Positions 1 to 9,054 of a stretch of 64,000 bases of DNA are shown here, piece by piece. This DNA is from Polynucleobacter sp. MWH-HuK1 (GTDB lineage Bacteria; Pseudomonadota; Gammaproteobacteria; Burkholderiales; Burkholderiaceae). The translations under genes and the position numbers were made by a program. Position 1 is the stretch's first letter. Each line of letters opens with the position of its first letter. The notes beneath the pieces are model-generated. The model did not search any database and had not been told where the DNA came from. It saw only the letters and a list, made by a program, of their open reading frames with translations. The stretch covers positions 865,352 to 929,351 of the forward strand of contig NZ_JACVPP010000001.1 of assembly GCF_018881815.1 (NCBI RefSeq). The letters are read 5' to 3'.

Positions 1-41
1 AAGTAATGCAATAGGTTAAGCACTGGACAACAGGTCAAATT

Positions 42-491
42 ATGAGAGCAAGAGCAGCGAATGCATACGCAAGCACTCAAGTGCAAACAGGAGTAGCTTC
101 ATCTAGCCCGGGCAATTTGATTATTCTGGTTTATGAGCGCGTCTTTGATCATTTGAAAGTTGGCAAACTTGCATTAGAGCAAGGCGAATATGCCATTGAA
201 TCTTTTACAAAAGCGCACGACCTCATTCAGCAGGGTCTACTAGCATGCCTGGATTTTGAAGAGGGTGGTGAAATCTCTCAAAGTTTAGCTGCTGTATATG
301 AGTGGTCTTTGCGGGAAATCATTGCTGCAAGAGCAAGTAAATCAGCAGAAAAAATTCAGGGTGTGATTGATGTTTTAACGCCCTTATATGAGGCTTGGTT
401 AGAGCTCTCCCCAAAAGAGATGATTAATCATTTATCAGCTGATGACTCCATGGTTAATTCAGCATTAGAAAGACGGGTTGCCAACTCATAA
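42..491 (+). CDS. fliS: Flagellar export chaperone FliS
   Basis: A 149-residue, mostly helical protein of the size and pattern of FliS, the cytoplasmic chaperone that binds the C-terminus of flagellin and prevents premature polymerisation before export. The N-terminal ANAYASTQVQT stretch and the following LIILVYERVFDHL helix are typical. FliS normally follows fliC and fliD, so those genes are expected just upstream of the window. A FliK-like gene starts 18 bases downstream, so the two are probably co-transcribed. The ATG start fits the family N-terminus. The family call rests on motif recognition alone. Confidence 0.9.
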   Translation: MRARAANAYASTQVQTGVASSSPGNLIILVYERVFDHLKVGKLALEQGEYAIESFTKAHDLIQQGLLACLDFEEGGEISQSLAAVYEWSLREIIAARASKSAEKIQGVIDVLTPLYEAWLELSPKEMINHLSADDSMVNSALERRVANS

Positions 492-509
492 AGCTGGCAT
501 ATCTGGATT

Positions 510-1562
510 ATGGCAATTCCAATTCCTCCCAATTTGCCAATTAATTCATTAGTTGATTTTCATCGCAACGATTTAATTACGCCTCCGTCGCCTCCTGCCG
601 TTGTCGAAAGTTTAGGCGCCATTGATCCACGAGTTGCGTTAACTATGCCTCTGCCAGTGGTGGATTCTTCCGCAGGGGGTGCATTACAAGATGCGCTTCA
701 AAGTGCTGTTGGTCGAGGTCAAGGCGCTTTAGCTCTTACCGAGCCCACTGTTGATCAGGCAGTATTGTTAGAAATATCTAGCTTGACTGCCGACCAAGCA
801 GAGGCTGCTGCAAATCCATCCCAATCACAAATTGATAATCTGTTGTCAAAAAGCTTAAGTCGCATGGATAACTTAGGCGGTGCTGCACTAGGTCAATTGC
901 TTTCAGACATCCTGGAAGTAGAGGTGCCTGAACTAGGGCAGATCGTTAATTCGGGCAATAAAAATACTGCTCAGAATGTTGTTGTGAGCTGGCCGGGACT
1001 TTCTAATTTACCTGCCGGAGTTGTTGCAAATACGTCAGACCCCAAGATAGCAATGAATATCTTGTATCAAAATTTGCAGACATCCGGAATATTTGCCGCT
1101 GACCAATTGAAAAGACTTTTGTTTCCGGCAAGTGAAGATGGTGAAGTCCAGGCTAGCGGCATTACAAACGTTTCTGCGGAAACTGAAAAACTGATTTCCC
1201 AAATTGCTACCAATGCTCCAGCAGTTCAGGACTCGGTAAAGCTATTGTTGCGCGGTGATTTATTATGGCAAGGACAGTTGATGCCTAATGTTCAGGGCCG
1301 GCTGTATCGAGAGGATGCTTGGGAAGCCAACCCTCAAGACCCCAGTCAAATGCAAAAAGGTAGCAAAATTACTATGGAGGTAACCCTGCCTAATTTAGGT
1401 CCCTTCAAAGTAGTGGGTACTCAATTTGGCGAGAGAGTCCATGTGGCTATTGAGGCCAGCCCCGAATCCCAGTCAACATTGGCAAATTCTTTTGCACAGC
1501 TGCTAGAACAAATGCGCTCCCAAGTAGATCCTGATGCCAGAGTAAGCTTAAAAGATGGGTAA
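510..1562 (+). CDS. FliK-like hook-length control domain protein (second copy)
   Basis: A 350-residue protein with a low-complexity Ala/Ser/Gln-rich first two thirds and an ordered C-terminal part. Residues about 285-345 (KITMEVTLPNLGPFKVVGTQ onward) resemble the Flg_hook domain at the C-terminus of FliK. The gene sits between fliS and a stand-alone FlhB-C-like gene. A FliK-type protein next to a small FlhB-C-like protein is a known arrangement in other bacteria. A more typical fliK lies at 10929-12551, so this is a paralogue whose role cannot be read from sequence. It may help in export substrate switching. Confidence 0.6.
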   Translation: MAIPIPPNLPINSLVDFHRNDLITPPSPPAVVESLGAIDPRVALTMPLPVVDSSAGGALQDALQSAVGRGQGALALTEPTVDQAVLLEISSLTADQAEAAANPSQSQIDNLLSKSLSRMDNLGGAALGQLLSDILEVEVPELGQIVNSGNKNTAQNVVVSWPGLSNLPAGVVANTSDPKIAMNILYQNLQTSGIFAADQLKRLLFPASEDGEVQASGITNVSAETEKLISQIATNAPAVQDSVKLLLRGDLLWQGQLMPNVQGRLYREDAWEANPQDPSQMQKGSKITMEVTLPNLGPFKVVGTQFGERVHVAIEASPESQSTLANSFAQLLEQMRSQVDPDARVSLKDG

Positions 1563-1570
1563 AGTGATTG

Positions 1571-1867
1571 ATGAATGAAAAAAAGATTCGTAAGGCTGTG
1601 GCGCTTGCTTATGAAACCAATAGCGCTGCTCCGCGCGTTACTGGGCAGGGTGAGGGTTTTGTGGCTGATGCAATCTTGGCTAAAGCAAAAGAATTTGGCA
1701 TTCCTACTAGGACGGAACCAGAGTTGGTTGAATTTCTGATGCAGCTCAAGCTTAACGAATTGGTTCCACCTAAGCTATATGCTGCCGTTGCTGAAGTCTT
1801 GGCTTGGGCATATGAAGTGGACGGCAAAGTCATTCCTAATCCCAATAACGTGACCATAGAGCGTTAA
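1571..1867 (+). CDS. Stand-alone FlhB C-terminal-domain protein (FlhX/YlqH type)
   Basis: A 98-residue protein matching the cytoplasmic C-terminal domain of the export-gate protein FlhB, without membrane segments. Residues near VADAILAKAKEFGIPTRTEP and LVPPKLYAAVAEVLAWAYEV align with the end of the full FlhB encoded at 34670-35803 (VALRIQEVAREHEVPVAQIP; AVAKILAWAYEV). The NPTH autocleavage segment is missing, so it represents only the part after the cleavage site. Family members can partly replace FlhB-C in other bacteria. The ATG at 1571 directly follows a TTG in frame; the ATG is preferred. A bidirectional terminator follows the gene. Confidence 0.8.
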   Translation: MNEKKIRKAVALAYETNSAAPRVTGQGEGFVADAILAKAKEFGIPTRTEPELVEFLMQLKLNELVPPKLYAAVAEVLAWAYEVDGKVIPNPNNVTIER

Positions 1868-1896
1868 AAGTTTTGAAGATAGACCCTAAAATAAAA

Positions 1897-1914
1897 AGCC
1901 CGAATGCTCGGGCT
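1897..1914. terminator. Bidirectional rho-independent terminator between flhX-like gene and fliE
   Basis: A perfect 7-bp stem (AGCCCGA / TCGGGCT) with loop ATGC is flanked by five A on the left and four T on the right, so it can terminate both the rightward fliS operon and the leftward kinase-regulator-fliE operon that converge here. Confidence 0.85.
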
Positions 1915-1940
1915 TTTGTTATTAGATGGCCTGAGAAGGC

Positions 1941-2264
1941 TTAAACCTGCAAATTAGTAACTTCTTTGTAAGCATCTACTAGCCTATTGCGCACGGCAAT
2001 CATCCCTTGCAAAGAGAGATTGGCTTTTTGTAAAGAGACGATCACATCTTCTAATGAGGTGTCAGAAGCGCCGGTCGAGAAAGACTGCGCTTTAGCTTGG
2101 GCGCTGTTTTGAGCGGTATTGACGTTTTCAATAGCGTTCTTAAGGACGGCGGAGAAGTCAACGCCATTAGCCGCTGGGTTTTCGCTAGCAACAGGTTTAC
2201 CGCTGGCTGCAGCGGCCAAGGCCTGCATCCGGGTAATCATAGAATCAACGTTGCTTGTACTCAT
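1941..2264 (-). CDS. fliE: Flagellar hook-basal body protein FliE
   Basis: A 107-residue protein with the FliE C-terminal signature (SLEDVIVSLQKANLSLQGMIAVRNRLVDAYKEVTNLQV, here in pieces: residues about 69-107). FliE connects the MS ring to the rod and is among the first proteins secreted by the flagellar type III apparatus. It is the last gene of a leftward operon behind the sigma-54 regulator gene, 46 bases away. This placement beside the regulatory pair and opposite fliF resembles the fleSR-fliE arrangement of Pseudomonas and Vibrio. Confidence 0.93.
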   Translation of the reverse strand: MSTSNVDSMITRMQALAAAASGKPVASENPAANGVDFSAVLKNAIENVNTAQNSAQAKAQSFSTGASDTSLEDVIVSLQKANLSLQGMIAVRNRLVDAYKEVTNLQV

Positions 2265-2310
2265 CGGCTCAATTATCTATCAAAAACACTCAAAAAATCA
2301 CTAAGTTTGC

Positions 2311-3828
2311 TTATTCGTTTAAAAAGCCAGCTTCTTTATAGGATTTAAGCTTATAACGAAGCGCTCTAGCTGAAATTCCTAATATCTCTACGGCTTTAGT
2401 ACGGTTTCCATTTACTTCAGCCAAAACCTTGAGGATGTGCTCTCGCTCTACCGACTCAATATCTTGACCTATTTCACTCTTAATAGATGCAATTTCTATG
2501 CCATTATGCCCAGTTTTAGGGCTTAAATTTGGATTTTGTGGCGTCTCTGAGGCTAGAGAATTTTGATGGCTAGTAGGGGTGAGTTGACCTTCTTGATGAG
2601 AATCTAATTCTAGATCCTGCGCTGAGATCTCATCTCCATCTGCCAGCAGTACCGCTCGCTGAATAATATTTTCGAGTTCTCGTACATTTCCAGGCCAACT
2701 ATATTGTTGAAGTATGGTTTTGGCCGGTAAACTTAGACTTAAGTTATCCCTTCCAATATTGACGCTGTAGCGCTTGAGGAAAAAATCGGCAAGAGGAATG
2801 ATATCTAGCGGGCGCTTGCGAAGCTCGGGAACATGAATAGGAAAAACATTTAGACGGAAGTACAAATCCTCCCTAAATTTTCCTGCTTTAACTTGGTCTT
2901 GGAGGTTCAAATTAGTTGCGGCGATGATGCGCACATCTGCTTGAATCGAATCGGTTGAGCCAATGCGTTCAATTTTTTTATCCTGCAGGACTCGCAATAA
3001 TTTCGTTTGAAGGGTTGCTGGCATTTCGCCAATTTCATCTAAAAATAGAGTGCCTTTATTGGCTTGTTCAAACTTGCCGGCTTGTGCTTTTGTAGCACCA
3101 GTAAATGAACCTTTTTCATGGCCAAATAAGATAGATTCAAGAAGTGTATCTGGAATTGCTGCACAGTTGATTGCTACATAAGGCCCGCTAGCGCGCTTGG
3201 AGGTCTTATGAATATGCTGCGCTACCACTTCCTTGCCAGCACCAGATTCACCGGTAACTAATACGCTTGTATCAGTTCCCGCTACGCGCTCGCAGCGTGA
3301 AAAAATTGCCACTGTTTGGGGGTCAACTGCAATGACTCTATGCTCAGCGGATCGAATTTCTGATCCAATTGCTTCATTCTTGGTGCTATCTGTTGAGTTA
3401 ATTTTGGGTGCAGCTGTTGTATTTCTCGAGGCGCTATCGGGAGCGTCAGCATGCGTGCGATAACGTGAGATGATTTCAGTGAGTTGTTGAGGTACAAATG
3501 GTTTGATCAAAAAGTCGCGTGCGCCAGCTTTAAGAGCTTCAACAGCAAGCTTGGCATCTGCAAATGCTGTCATGATTACGACTGGCAAATCAGGACATTC
3601 TTTTTGGGCGATTTTGAGTAAATCAATCCCTGTCATACCTGGTAATTTGTAATCGGTTACCAGGACTGTTTTGAGATCTGGTCGCAGTAGGGGGACGACG
3701 GTCTCAGCACGCTGATGCGTCACAAAATCTATACCTTTCATGCGCAGTGTTACCGCAATTGCCTCTCTGAGGTCCTCATCATCCTCAACAAGTATCACTG
3801 GGAAGAGCTCATCTAAAAACTCGGTCAT
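2311..3828 (-). CDS. Sigma-54-dependent flagellar response regulator (FleR/FlrC type)
   Basis: A 505-residue NtrC-family activator. The receiver domain (about 10-125) has acidic residues E15-D17, a likely phosphoacceptor D59 and the conserved K109. The AAA+ domain (about 165-400) shows Walker A GESGAGKE (193-200) and the sigma-54 contact loop GSFTGA (240-245, Ser where Ala is usual). A Fis-type helix-turn-helix ends the protein (about 465-500, GNRTKAVEILGISARALRYK). It should activate mid-class flagellar promoters after phosphorylation by the kinase encoded just upstream (3870-5015, 41-base gap). The sigma-54 promoter of flgB and the repeated GGCA-N5-TGCC palindromes in this window are its likely targets. 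Confidence 0.9.
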   Translation of the reverse strand: MTEFLDELFPVILVEDDEDLREAIAVTLRMKGIDFVTHQRAETVVPLLRPDLKTVLVTDYKLPGMTGIDLLKIAQKECPDLPVVIMTAFADAKLAVEALKAGARDFLIKPFVPQQLTEIISRYRTHADAPDSASRNTTAAPKINSTDSTKNEAIGSEIRSAEHRVIAVDPQTVAIFSRCERVAGTDTSVLVTGESGAGKEVVAQHIHKTSKRASGPYVAINCAAIPDTLLESILFGHEKGSFTGATKAQAGKFEQANKGTLFLDEIGEMPATLQTKLLRVLQDKKIERIGSTDSIQADVRIIAATNLNLQDQVKAGKFREDLYFRLNVFPIHVPELRKRPLDIIPLADFFLKRYSVNIGRDNLSLSLPAKTILQQYSWPGNVRELENIIQRAVLLADGDEISAQDLELDSHQEGQLTPTSHQNSLASETPQNPNLSPKTGHNGIEIASIKSEIGQDIESVEREHILKVLAEVNGNRTKAVEILGISARALRYKLKSYKEAGFLNE

Positions 3829-3869
3829 GGTTTGTTTGTTCGCTTGGTAAGGTGGATATGAAATTAAAG

Positions 3870-5015
3870 TTATTCTGAGGTAACTGGAAGTGTGATTTTG
3901 AAAACTGCACCTTTGGCAGAGCTTTCTACAGCAATACTTCCACGGTGTGCTTCGATCGTATTTTTAGCAATTGAAAGCCCAAGGCCAGTGCCGTTTGCGC
4001 TAGTAGTAAAAAAGGGTTCAAATAAAGAATCGATGATGGTTGATGCAATTCCGGGACCCTGATCCTCAATGCTGATGCCTAACTTTTTTGATTCAACTTT
4101 TGCTTGTATGAGCACCCGATCACCAGGCTTTGAAACGCTTAGTGCGTTTTCCAAAATGGCTACGATCGCATTTGGAATCGACTTTGGTTCGACTAACAAC
4201 AATGTCGATGTAGGAGCATTCCACTCGATCTTCAGTTGCACATGCTTGCTCTCAAATAAGGCTTGAATACTTGCAATTGCCTCATCAATTATTTGTCTAG
4301 CACTAACCAGAATGGTTTTACTTGGACGATTGGAAATAAAGCGCAACATATCTTGCGATAGCTTTTCCAGGTCTAATAATTGTTTACGAAGGCGCTGTGC
4401 AAATTCTTTAGACATCTCGGGCGCTAGATCATCATCACACAGATGTGATGAGTAAAGTAGGGCAGTTGCCAATGGTGTTCGAAATTGATGGGCAATGCCA
4501 GCTGCCATTTTTCCCATGGCGGATAGGCGATTTTCGCGTTGCGTCTCTTGGTGAAGGCTAATGTTTGCGGTGATATCTTGAATTTGAATATAGCTGCGGA
4601 TGCCGTCGTCAATGCGCACCACTTGAACAGTCTTCTGTGGTTTGGAGCTATCGGCATCAAGGGTATTAATGACATATTCCCCTGGGGCAATCGATGGTTG
4701 CCAATCACTCGGAATCACAAAGGATTGTCCAGCACTTAGGGAGGGTAAGAAGTGCAACATTGCTGGATTGTGAAGAAGCACAATATTGTTTTCTAGCAAA
4801 ATTACGCCGGCTGGTATAGCGTTGACCAGGATACCAAGGCGTTGGTTAGACTTTTGCAATTCCTCGCTTAGCTGGTTAATTTTTTCCTGAAGTGCGCTTT
4901 GTTGGGCTTCAAGCTTTTGGGATTCTGCATAGAAGATCGCAAAAGCCTCTTCTAGGTGTTTAACATCTAGACTCTTCGTATTGCTTGAGGTTATAGTGGG
5001 TTCAGAATTGATCAA
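3870..5015 (-). CDS. Flagellar sensor histidine kinase (FleS/FlrB type)
   Basis: A 381-residue soluble histidine kinase. An N-terminal coiled coil (about 20-60) leads into a PAS-like region (about 60-150). The H-box follows at about 165-185 (MGKMAAGIAHQFRTPLATAL). The C-terminal ATPase domain has the N box near VAILENALS and the G boxes DQGPGIA and GTGLGLSIAKN. No membrane segment is visible, so like FleS/FlrB it probably senses a cytoplasmic cue such as MS-ring/export-gate completion (inference). The only suitable start is a TTG at 5015. It is the first gene of the leftward operon with the response regulator and fliE. Confidence 0.88.
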   Translation of the reverse strand: MINSEPTITSSNTKSLDVKHLEEAFAIFYAESQKLEAQQSALQEKINQLSEELQKSNQRLGILVNAIPAGVILLENNIVLLHNPAMLHFLPSLSAGQSFVIPSDWQPSIAPGEYVINTLDADSSKPQKTVQVVRIDDGIRSYIQIQDITANISLHQETQRENRLSAMGKMAAGIAHQFRTPLATALLYSSHLCDDDLAPEMSKEFAQRLRKQLLDLEKLSQDMLRFISNRPSKTILVSARQIIDEAIASIQALFESKHVQLKIEWNAPTSTLLLVEPKSIPNAIVAILENALSVSKPGDRVLIQAKVESKKLGISIEDQGPGIASTIIDSLFEPFFTTSANGTGLGLSIAKNTIEAHRGSIAVESSAKGAVFKITLPVTSE

Positions 5016-5057
5016 TGGGTTTGGATTGATTGAGCAGATTTATTCTTAAGTGGTGGG

Positions 5058-5074
5058 GTGGCAAATTTTGCCAC
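5058..5074. promoter_or_regulatory. Palindromic operator candidate in the kinase/fliF divergent region
   Basis: GTGGCAAATTTTGCCAC is a perfect palindrome with 8-bp arms around a central T. It sits 43 bases from the kinase start and 117 bases before fliF. Its core GGCA-N5-TGCC recurs at the same spacing twice upstream of flgB, which suggests one shared dimeric regulator, most simply the sigma-54 activator encoded next door. The binding protein is inferred. Confidence 0.6.
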
Positions 5075-5190
5075 TTTTTTCAAAATACACGCATAGAATA
5101 TCAATATTTAGAGAAAATAGGCAAAAAGGTTCTATATTTAGTGCTATTATCTTTTTAAGAATTTTTGCCTGATTTTACGGAAATGAGCCA

Positions 5191-7158
5191 TTGAGCGAAG
5201 AAGCACAGCCCGGAATACAGGGAAGCGAAAAGGATGCGGCGGTAGTCAATATTGGCTCTAATACCGCTTCCTCAGCTGCTCCAGCATCAGGCCCGCGTGC
5301 GGGCAAGGTAAAACTCCCTTCAAAATTAGGGGAGCTCCAAATGCGCTTTCAAGCGCTGGGACTACAGCAACGACTCATTGTTGCAGCTGCCTTATTTCTA
5401 TTCATATCCGCATTGATTTTTGTTACTTTTTCCGGGCGGAGCAAAGACGACTATCGGGTGCTCTTTTCTAGCGTAAATGAGCGTGATGGCGCAGCCATTG
5501 TGGCGGCTTTGCAACAAATGAATGTGCCCTATAAATTTACGGAGGGCGGGGCTGCAATTTTGGTTCCCGAATCAGCCGTCTACGAAACCCGTTTGCGCTT
5601 GGCTGGTCAAGGATTGCCCAAAGCAGGTAACGTTGGCTTTGAGTTGCTTGAAAACCAAAAAATGGGCACCAGCCAATTTGTTGAGCAGGTGAATTATCAG
5701 CGCGGCCTCGAAGGTGAATTGGCTCGCAGCATCAGCTCCTTGGCGCAGGTTAAATCAGCTAGGGTAATGTTAGCAATTCCAAAACAAACTGCTTTTATGC
5801 GGGAGCAAGAAAAGCCCACCGCATCAGTAGTTGTGACCATGCATCCCGGTCGTTTCTTGGATGCGCAGCAAGTGGCTGCGATTACCAATTTGGTGGGGTC
5901 GTCTGTTCCTAATTTGGGTCCAGCTAACGTCACTATTGTGGATGCTGAGGGCAGTCTGTTGGCCCCGAATGCTCAGCGTTTAATGGGTCTTGATAGCAAT
6001 CAACTTAAATATGTGGCTGAGTTAGAGGGCGCACTCTCAAAGCGCGTGCAAGCCATTCTGGAACCTGTTACTGGTAAGGAGAATGTTCGCGCGCAAGTTA
6101 CGGTGGATATGGATTTTGGAGAGTTGGAGCGCACTGAAGAAACGTTTGGTCGAAATTCTCCGCCGAACCAGTCCTCGATTCGTAGTCAGCAGAGTAATGA
6201 GGCCGCAACACCAGGTTCATCAGCATCTGGTGTGCCTGGCGCCCTTACAAACCAACCTCCAGCCCCTGGTCAAGCTCCAATTAACGCGCCGGGAGGTGCT
6301 GCGGCGCCGGGGGGTGCTGCAGCTAACGCTGGCCCACAAAATTTAAACGCACCACCCTCGAGCTCTAGTTCATCAGCAAGCAATATCAAAAAAGATATGA
6401 CGGTGAACTATGAGCTTGATCGCGCGATTGAGCGAATTAAGTCTGAGAAAGGCAAGGTCAGAAGGGTGTCTGCTGCAGTGGTTGTTAATTACAAACAGCC
6501 TACTGGTGTTGATAAAGATGGTAAGCCATTAAAGCCTGTGCCATTTAGTGCTAAAGAGTTAGATCAGATTAATAATCTTGCTCGTGATGCTGTGGGTTAC
6601 ACGGAGAAGCGTGGTGACAGCGTGAGCGTAGCTAACATTCCCTTTAAGGTTGAAGTGCCTGATGAGCCAGCGTTTTATAAGCAGCCTGGTGTTATTGAGC
6701 TTAGTAAAGAATTCTTCAAATTTGCCATCATCTTAGGTTCGCTTGGCATTATGTTCTTTGGCGTAGTGAAGCCATTACTCTTTCCGAAGAAAGTTGACGA
6801 TGCATTGGAAGAGCAGCGTATTGAAGAAGAGTTTGACGAGAAGATTAAAGCTGAGATGGCCCAAATGGATCCAAAACTACGCGAGAAACGGCGTATGGAA
6901 ATGGAGCTATTGAAGGAGCGTCAGCGGATTGCTGAAGAAGAAGAGCGTCAGCGGATTGAAGAAGAGAAAAAACGCATGGAAGAAGAGCGTCATCGTCAAG
7001 AAGAAGAGAAGAAGAACGAATATGATTCGCTTCTCAAGTACGCGACAGACTTTGTTGCCGAGAATCCTAAAGTGGTATCTGGTATCTTTAAAGAGTGGTT
7101 AGCTGCAGATGCGGAAAAAACTAATAATGCCAATGCAGCTGCAGCAGCTGCAGGTTGA
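5191..7158 (+). CDS. fliF: Flagellar MS-ring protein FliF
   Basis: A 655-residue MS-ring protein. A first membrane helix lies at about 63-83 and a second at about 510-530, with YscJ/FliF ring-building domains between them (KAGNVGFELLENQKMGTSQF is characteristic). A Gly/Pro/Ala/Ser-rich linker spans about 320-405. The cytoplasmic tail is a long Glu/Arg/Lys-rich helix (about 540-620) followed by the C-terminal FliG-binding segment. The start is TTG at 5191, since the ATG at 5184 is out of frame and hits a stop immediately. It heads the fliF-fliR run. No convincing sigma-54 promoter was found directly upstream, only the palindrome at 5058. Confidence 0.95.
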   Translation: MSEEAQPGIQGSEKDAAVVNIGSNTASSAAPASGPRAGKVKLPSKLGELQMRFQALGLQQRLIVAAALFLFISALIFVTFSGRSKDDYRVLFSSVNERDGAAIVAALQQMNVPYKFTEGGAAILVPESAVYETRLRLAGQGLPKAGNVGFELLENQKMGTSQFVEQVNYQRGLEGELARSISSLAQVKSARVMLAIPKQTAFMREQEKPTASVVVTMHPGRFLDAQQVAAITNLVGSSVPNLGPANVTIVDAEGSLLAPNAQRLMGLDSNQLKYVAELEGALSKRVQAILEPVTGKENVRAQVTVDMDFGELERTEETFGRNSPPNQSSIRSQQSNEAATPGSSASGVPGALTNQPPAPGQAPINAPGGAAAPGGAAANAGPQNLNAPPSSSSSSASNIKKDMTVNYELDRAIERIKSEKGKVRRVSAAVVVNYKQPTGVDKDGKPLKPVPFSAKELDQINNLARDAVGYTEKRGDSVSVANIPFKVEVPDEPAFYKQPGVIELSKEFFKFAIILGSLGIMFFGVVKPLLFPKKVDDALEEQRIEEEFDEKIKAEMAQMDPKLREKRRMEMELLKERQRIAEEEERQRIEEEKKRMEEERHRQEEEKKNEYDSLLKYATDFVAENPKVVSGIFKEWLAADAEKTNNANAAAAAAG

Positions 7159-7175
7159 GGTAAAGAGTAGAAAAT

Positions 7176-8273
7176 ATGGCTGATGAAGATGTAGCAGCAC
7201 CGAAAAGCCTTTCGATTGCAGAGGCCTTAAAAGAGGGTGTAAAAGGCGCCACTCAAACTGGTGCTTTAACCTTTGAAGAGCTTGATGGTGCTTCACGTGC
7301 TGCCGTTGTGCTACTCGCGGTTGGTGCTGAATCAGCTGCAAATGTTTTGCGAACAATGACACCATTTGAAGTGCAAAGACTTTCTGGGAAAATGGCAGTC
7401 GTGCGCTCTCTGAGTCGTGATTTAGTGCTACAAGTTCTGCGGCAATTCAAGGATGTCACTCAGAATAATTCTCATGTGGCGTTTGATACCGATGATTTCA
7501 TGCAGAACATGCTCACTAAGGCTATGGGTGCAGAAGGAGCTTCTGACTTGCTCGGTCGCTTGGAGTCGACTCTCGATATGTCGGGAATTGAGACGCTTAA
7601 GCGGATGGAGCCGGATGTGCTCTATGAAATGATTAAGGGTGAGCATCCTCAGATTGTGGCAACAGTGATGGTGTTCTTGGAGCCGGGTCAAGCAGCTTCT
7701 GTGTTGAAGCTCTTCCCAGATGATTTGCGTAACGAACTGATTTTGCGTATCGCCTTGTTAGAAAAAGTACAACCTGCAGCTCTGAAAGAATTGAACGAAG
7801 TTATGTCACGTTCTGCTGGTCCAGATGCTGACTTCCGTCGCAGTACTGTTGGTGGTGTAGTGCCTACTGCCGAAATTCTTAATATGCTATCTGGCGGCCT
7901 TGATAAGCAAGCCCTTAAAACAATCCATGACTTCAATGCTGAATTGGCTGATGCTATTCAAGAGAAGATGTTCGTGTTCGAAGACTTCAACGATATCGAA
8001 GATCGTTCTTTGCAAACCTTGCTCTTGGAAGTTCCTCAAGAAACCTTGGTTATGGCCCTCAAAGGGGCAAGTCCAAAGCTACGCGAAAAGTTGTTCAAGA
8101 ATATGGCCAAGCGTGCTGCCGATGGCGTTCGCGAAGACTTAGAGACTCGTCCACCCGTCAAGGTGCAAGAAGTCGAAGAGATGCAAAAAGAAGTTATTCG
8201 TATTGCACGTACCTTGGCAGAAGAAGGCCGCATGATTATGGAAAGGGGTAAGTCAGCCGATGCCTTCCTCTGA
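7176..8273 (+). CDS. fliG: Flagellar motor switch protein FliG
   Basis: A 365-residue C-ring protein linking FliF to FliM and carrying torque from the stator. Recognisable parts are the N-terminal domain (RAAVVLLAVGAESAANVLR), the middle EHPQ motif (GEHPQIVATVMVFLEP, about 155-170) that contacts FliM, and the C-terminal charged torque helix (VFEDFNDIEDRSLQTLL, about 266-285). A charged helical tail follows to the end and is longer than in enteric FliG. It starts 17 bases after fliF with a GAGG-type ribosome site, and its end overlaps fliH by 14 bases. Confidence 0.96.
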   Translation: MADEDVAAPKSLSIAEALKEGVKGATQTGALTFEELDGASRAAVVLLAVGAESAANVLRTMTPFEVQRLSGKMAVVRSLSRDLVLQVLRQFKDVTQNNSHVAFDTDDFMQNMLTKAMGAEGASDLLGRLESTLDMSGIETLKRMEPDVLYEMIKGEHPQIVATVMVFLEPGQAASVLKLFPDDLRNELILRIALLEKVQPAALKELNEVMSRSAGPDADFRRSTVGGVVPTAEILNMLSGGLDKQALKTIHDFNAELADAIQEKMFVFEDFNDIEDRSLQTLLLEVPQETLVMALKGASPKLREKLFKNMAKRAADGVREDLETRPPVKVQEVEEMQKEVIRIARTLAEEGRMIMERGKSADAFL

Positions 8274-9054
8274 TGAGGACTCTTTGCTGACGAGGTGGGA
8301 GCCTCCCTCCTTTGATCCTCCAAAGCCCCCAAAGCCCCCCAAGGTTGCCCCTGTCCTTTACCCTACAGTAGAGGAGGTAGAAGCGATTCGCGAGAAGGCA
8401 TTCAAAGAAGCATATGAGCTGGGAAATAACCAAGGATTTGTTGAGGGTCGTGATGCCGGTTACAAAGAAGGTAAAGAATCAGGGTATCGTGAAGGGTACG
8501 AGCAGGGTTATGCTGATGCCGATACTGAGACTCGGCGACTCCAAAATGCCCTTGGTGAATTGCTTGAGGCCCTAAGGGGCATGCCGGAAGCTATCGCTCA
8601 GCCGTTGACCGAGTTTACTTTTGAAACAGCATCACGTTTGGCTGCGAATGTTTCTATGGAGCGAGCGCCATTTGTTGCTGCAGTTCAAGAGGCATTAATG
8701 CGCTTACCTCGTCCAGGTGAAAATCTTTATCTACGTCTCAATGCAGAAGAGGTGGAGATATGGAGGAAAATTGTTGATGATCCTGGTTTGCCATTTAACT
8801 GTACCATCCTAGTTGATGCAGACATAAGTCCAGGGCATGCATACGTAGAAGTTAGTGGAGCAAGAATTGATGTAGGAAAGCAAGCTCGCATTGCATTGGT
8901 TCGCGCTGCACTTGGTCTGGATCGAGATGAGAAAGAGCAAGATTTAGCGGATCAAGATCTGAGTCATCAAGACAACCCCGATTTATCTAATCAGTACCCT
9001 CAAGATGATTCTCAGAATTCCCCATTATTGGATGACGAGGTAAAGCCAGAGTGA
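8260..9054 (+). CDS. fliH: Flagellar assembly protein FliH
   Basis: A 264-residue FliH: regulator and stator-like partner of the FliI ATPase, linking it to the C ring. The Gly-rich heptad-like segment with repeated GxxxG spacing (GNNQGFVEGRDAGYKEGKES, about 52-80) is the family hallmark, followed by the helical FliH/HrpE C-terminal domain. The N-terminus is Pro/Lys-rich and the last 35 residues are Asp/Gln-rich and probably disordered. The start overlaps the 3' end of fliG and the end overlaps fliI by 4 bases, which implies translational coupling. Confidence 0.9.
   Translation: MPSSDEDSLLTRWEPPSFDPPKPPKPPKVAPVLYPTVEEVEAIREKAFKEAYELGNNQGFVEGRDAGYKEGKESGYREGYEQGYADADTETRRLQNALGELLEALRGMPEAIAQPLTEFTFETASRLAANVSMERAPFVAAVQEALMRLPRPGENLYLRLNAEEVEIWRKIVDDPGLPFNCTILVDADISPGHAYVEVSGARIDVGKQARIALVRAALGLDRDEKEQDLADQDLSHQDNPDLSNQYPQDDSQNSPLLDDEVKPE

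Noticed and set aside
1568..1570. TTG as start of the FlhB-C-like gene
   Set aside because: The ATG directly after it is a better start with equal spacing to upstream signals.
5119..5135. Possible sigma-54 promoter for fliF (AGGCAAAAAGGTTCTA)
   Set aside because: The -24 GG and spacing fit, but the -12 GC is replaced by CT, which is normally essential. The GG/GC pairs inside the 5058 palindrome have wrong spacing (8 bases).
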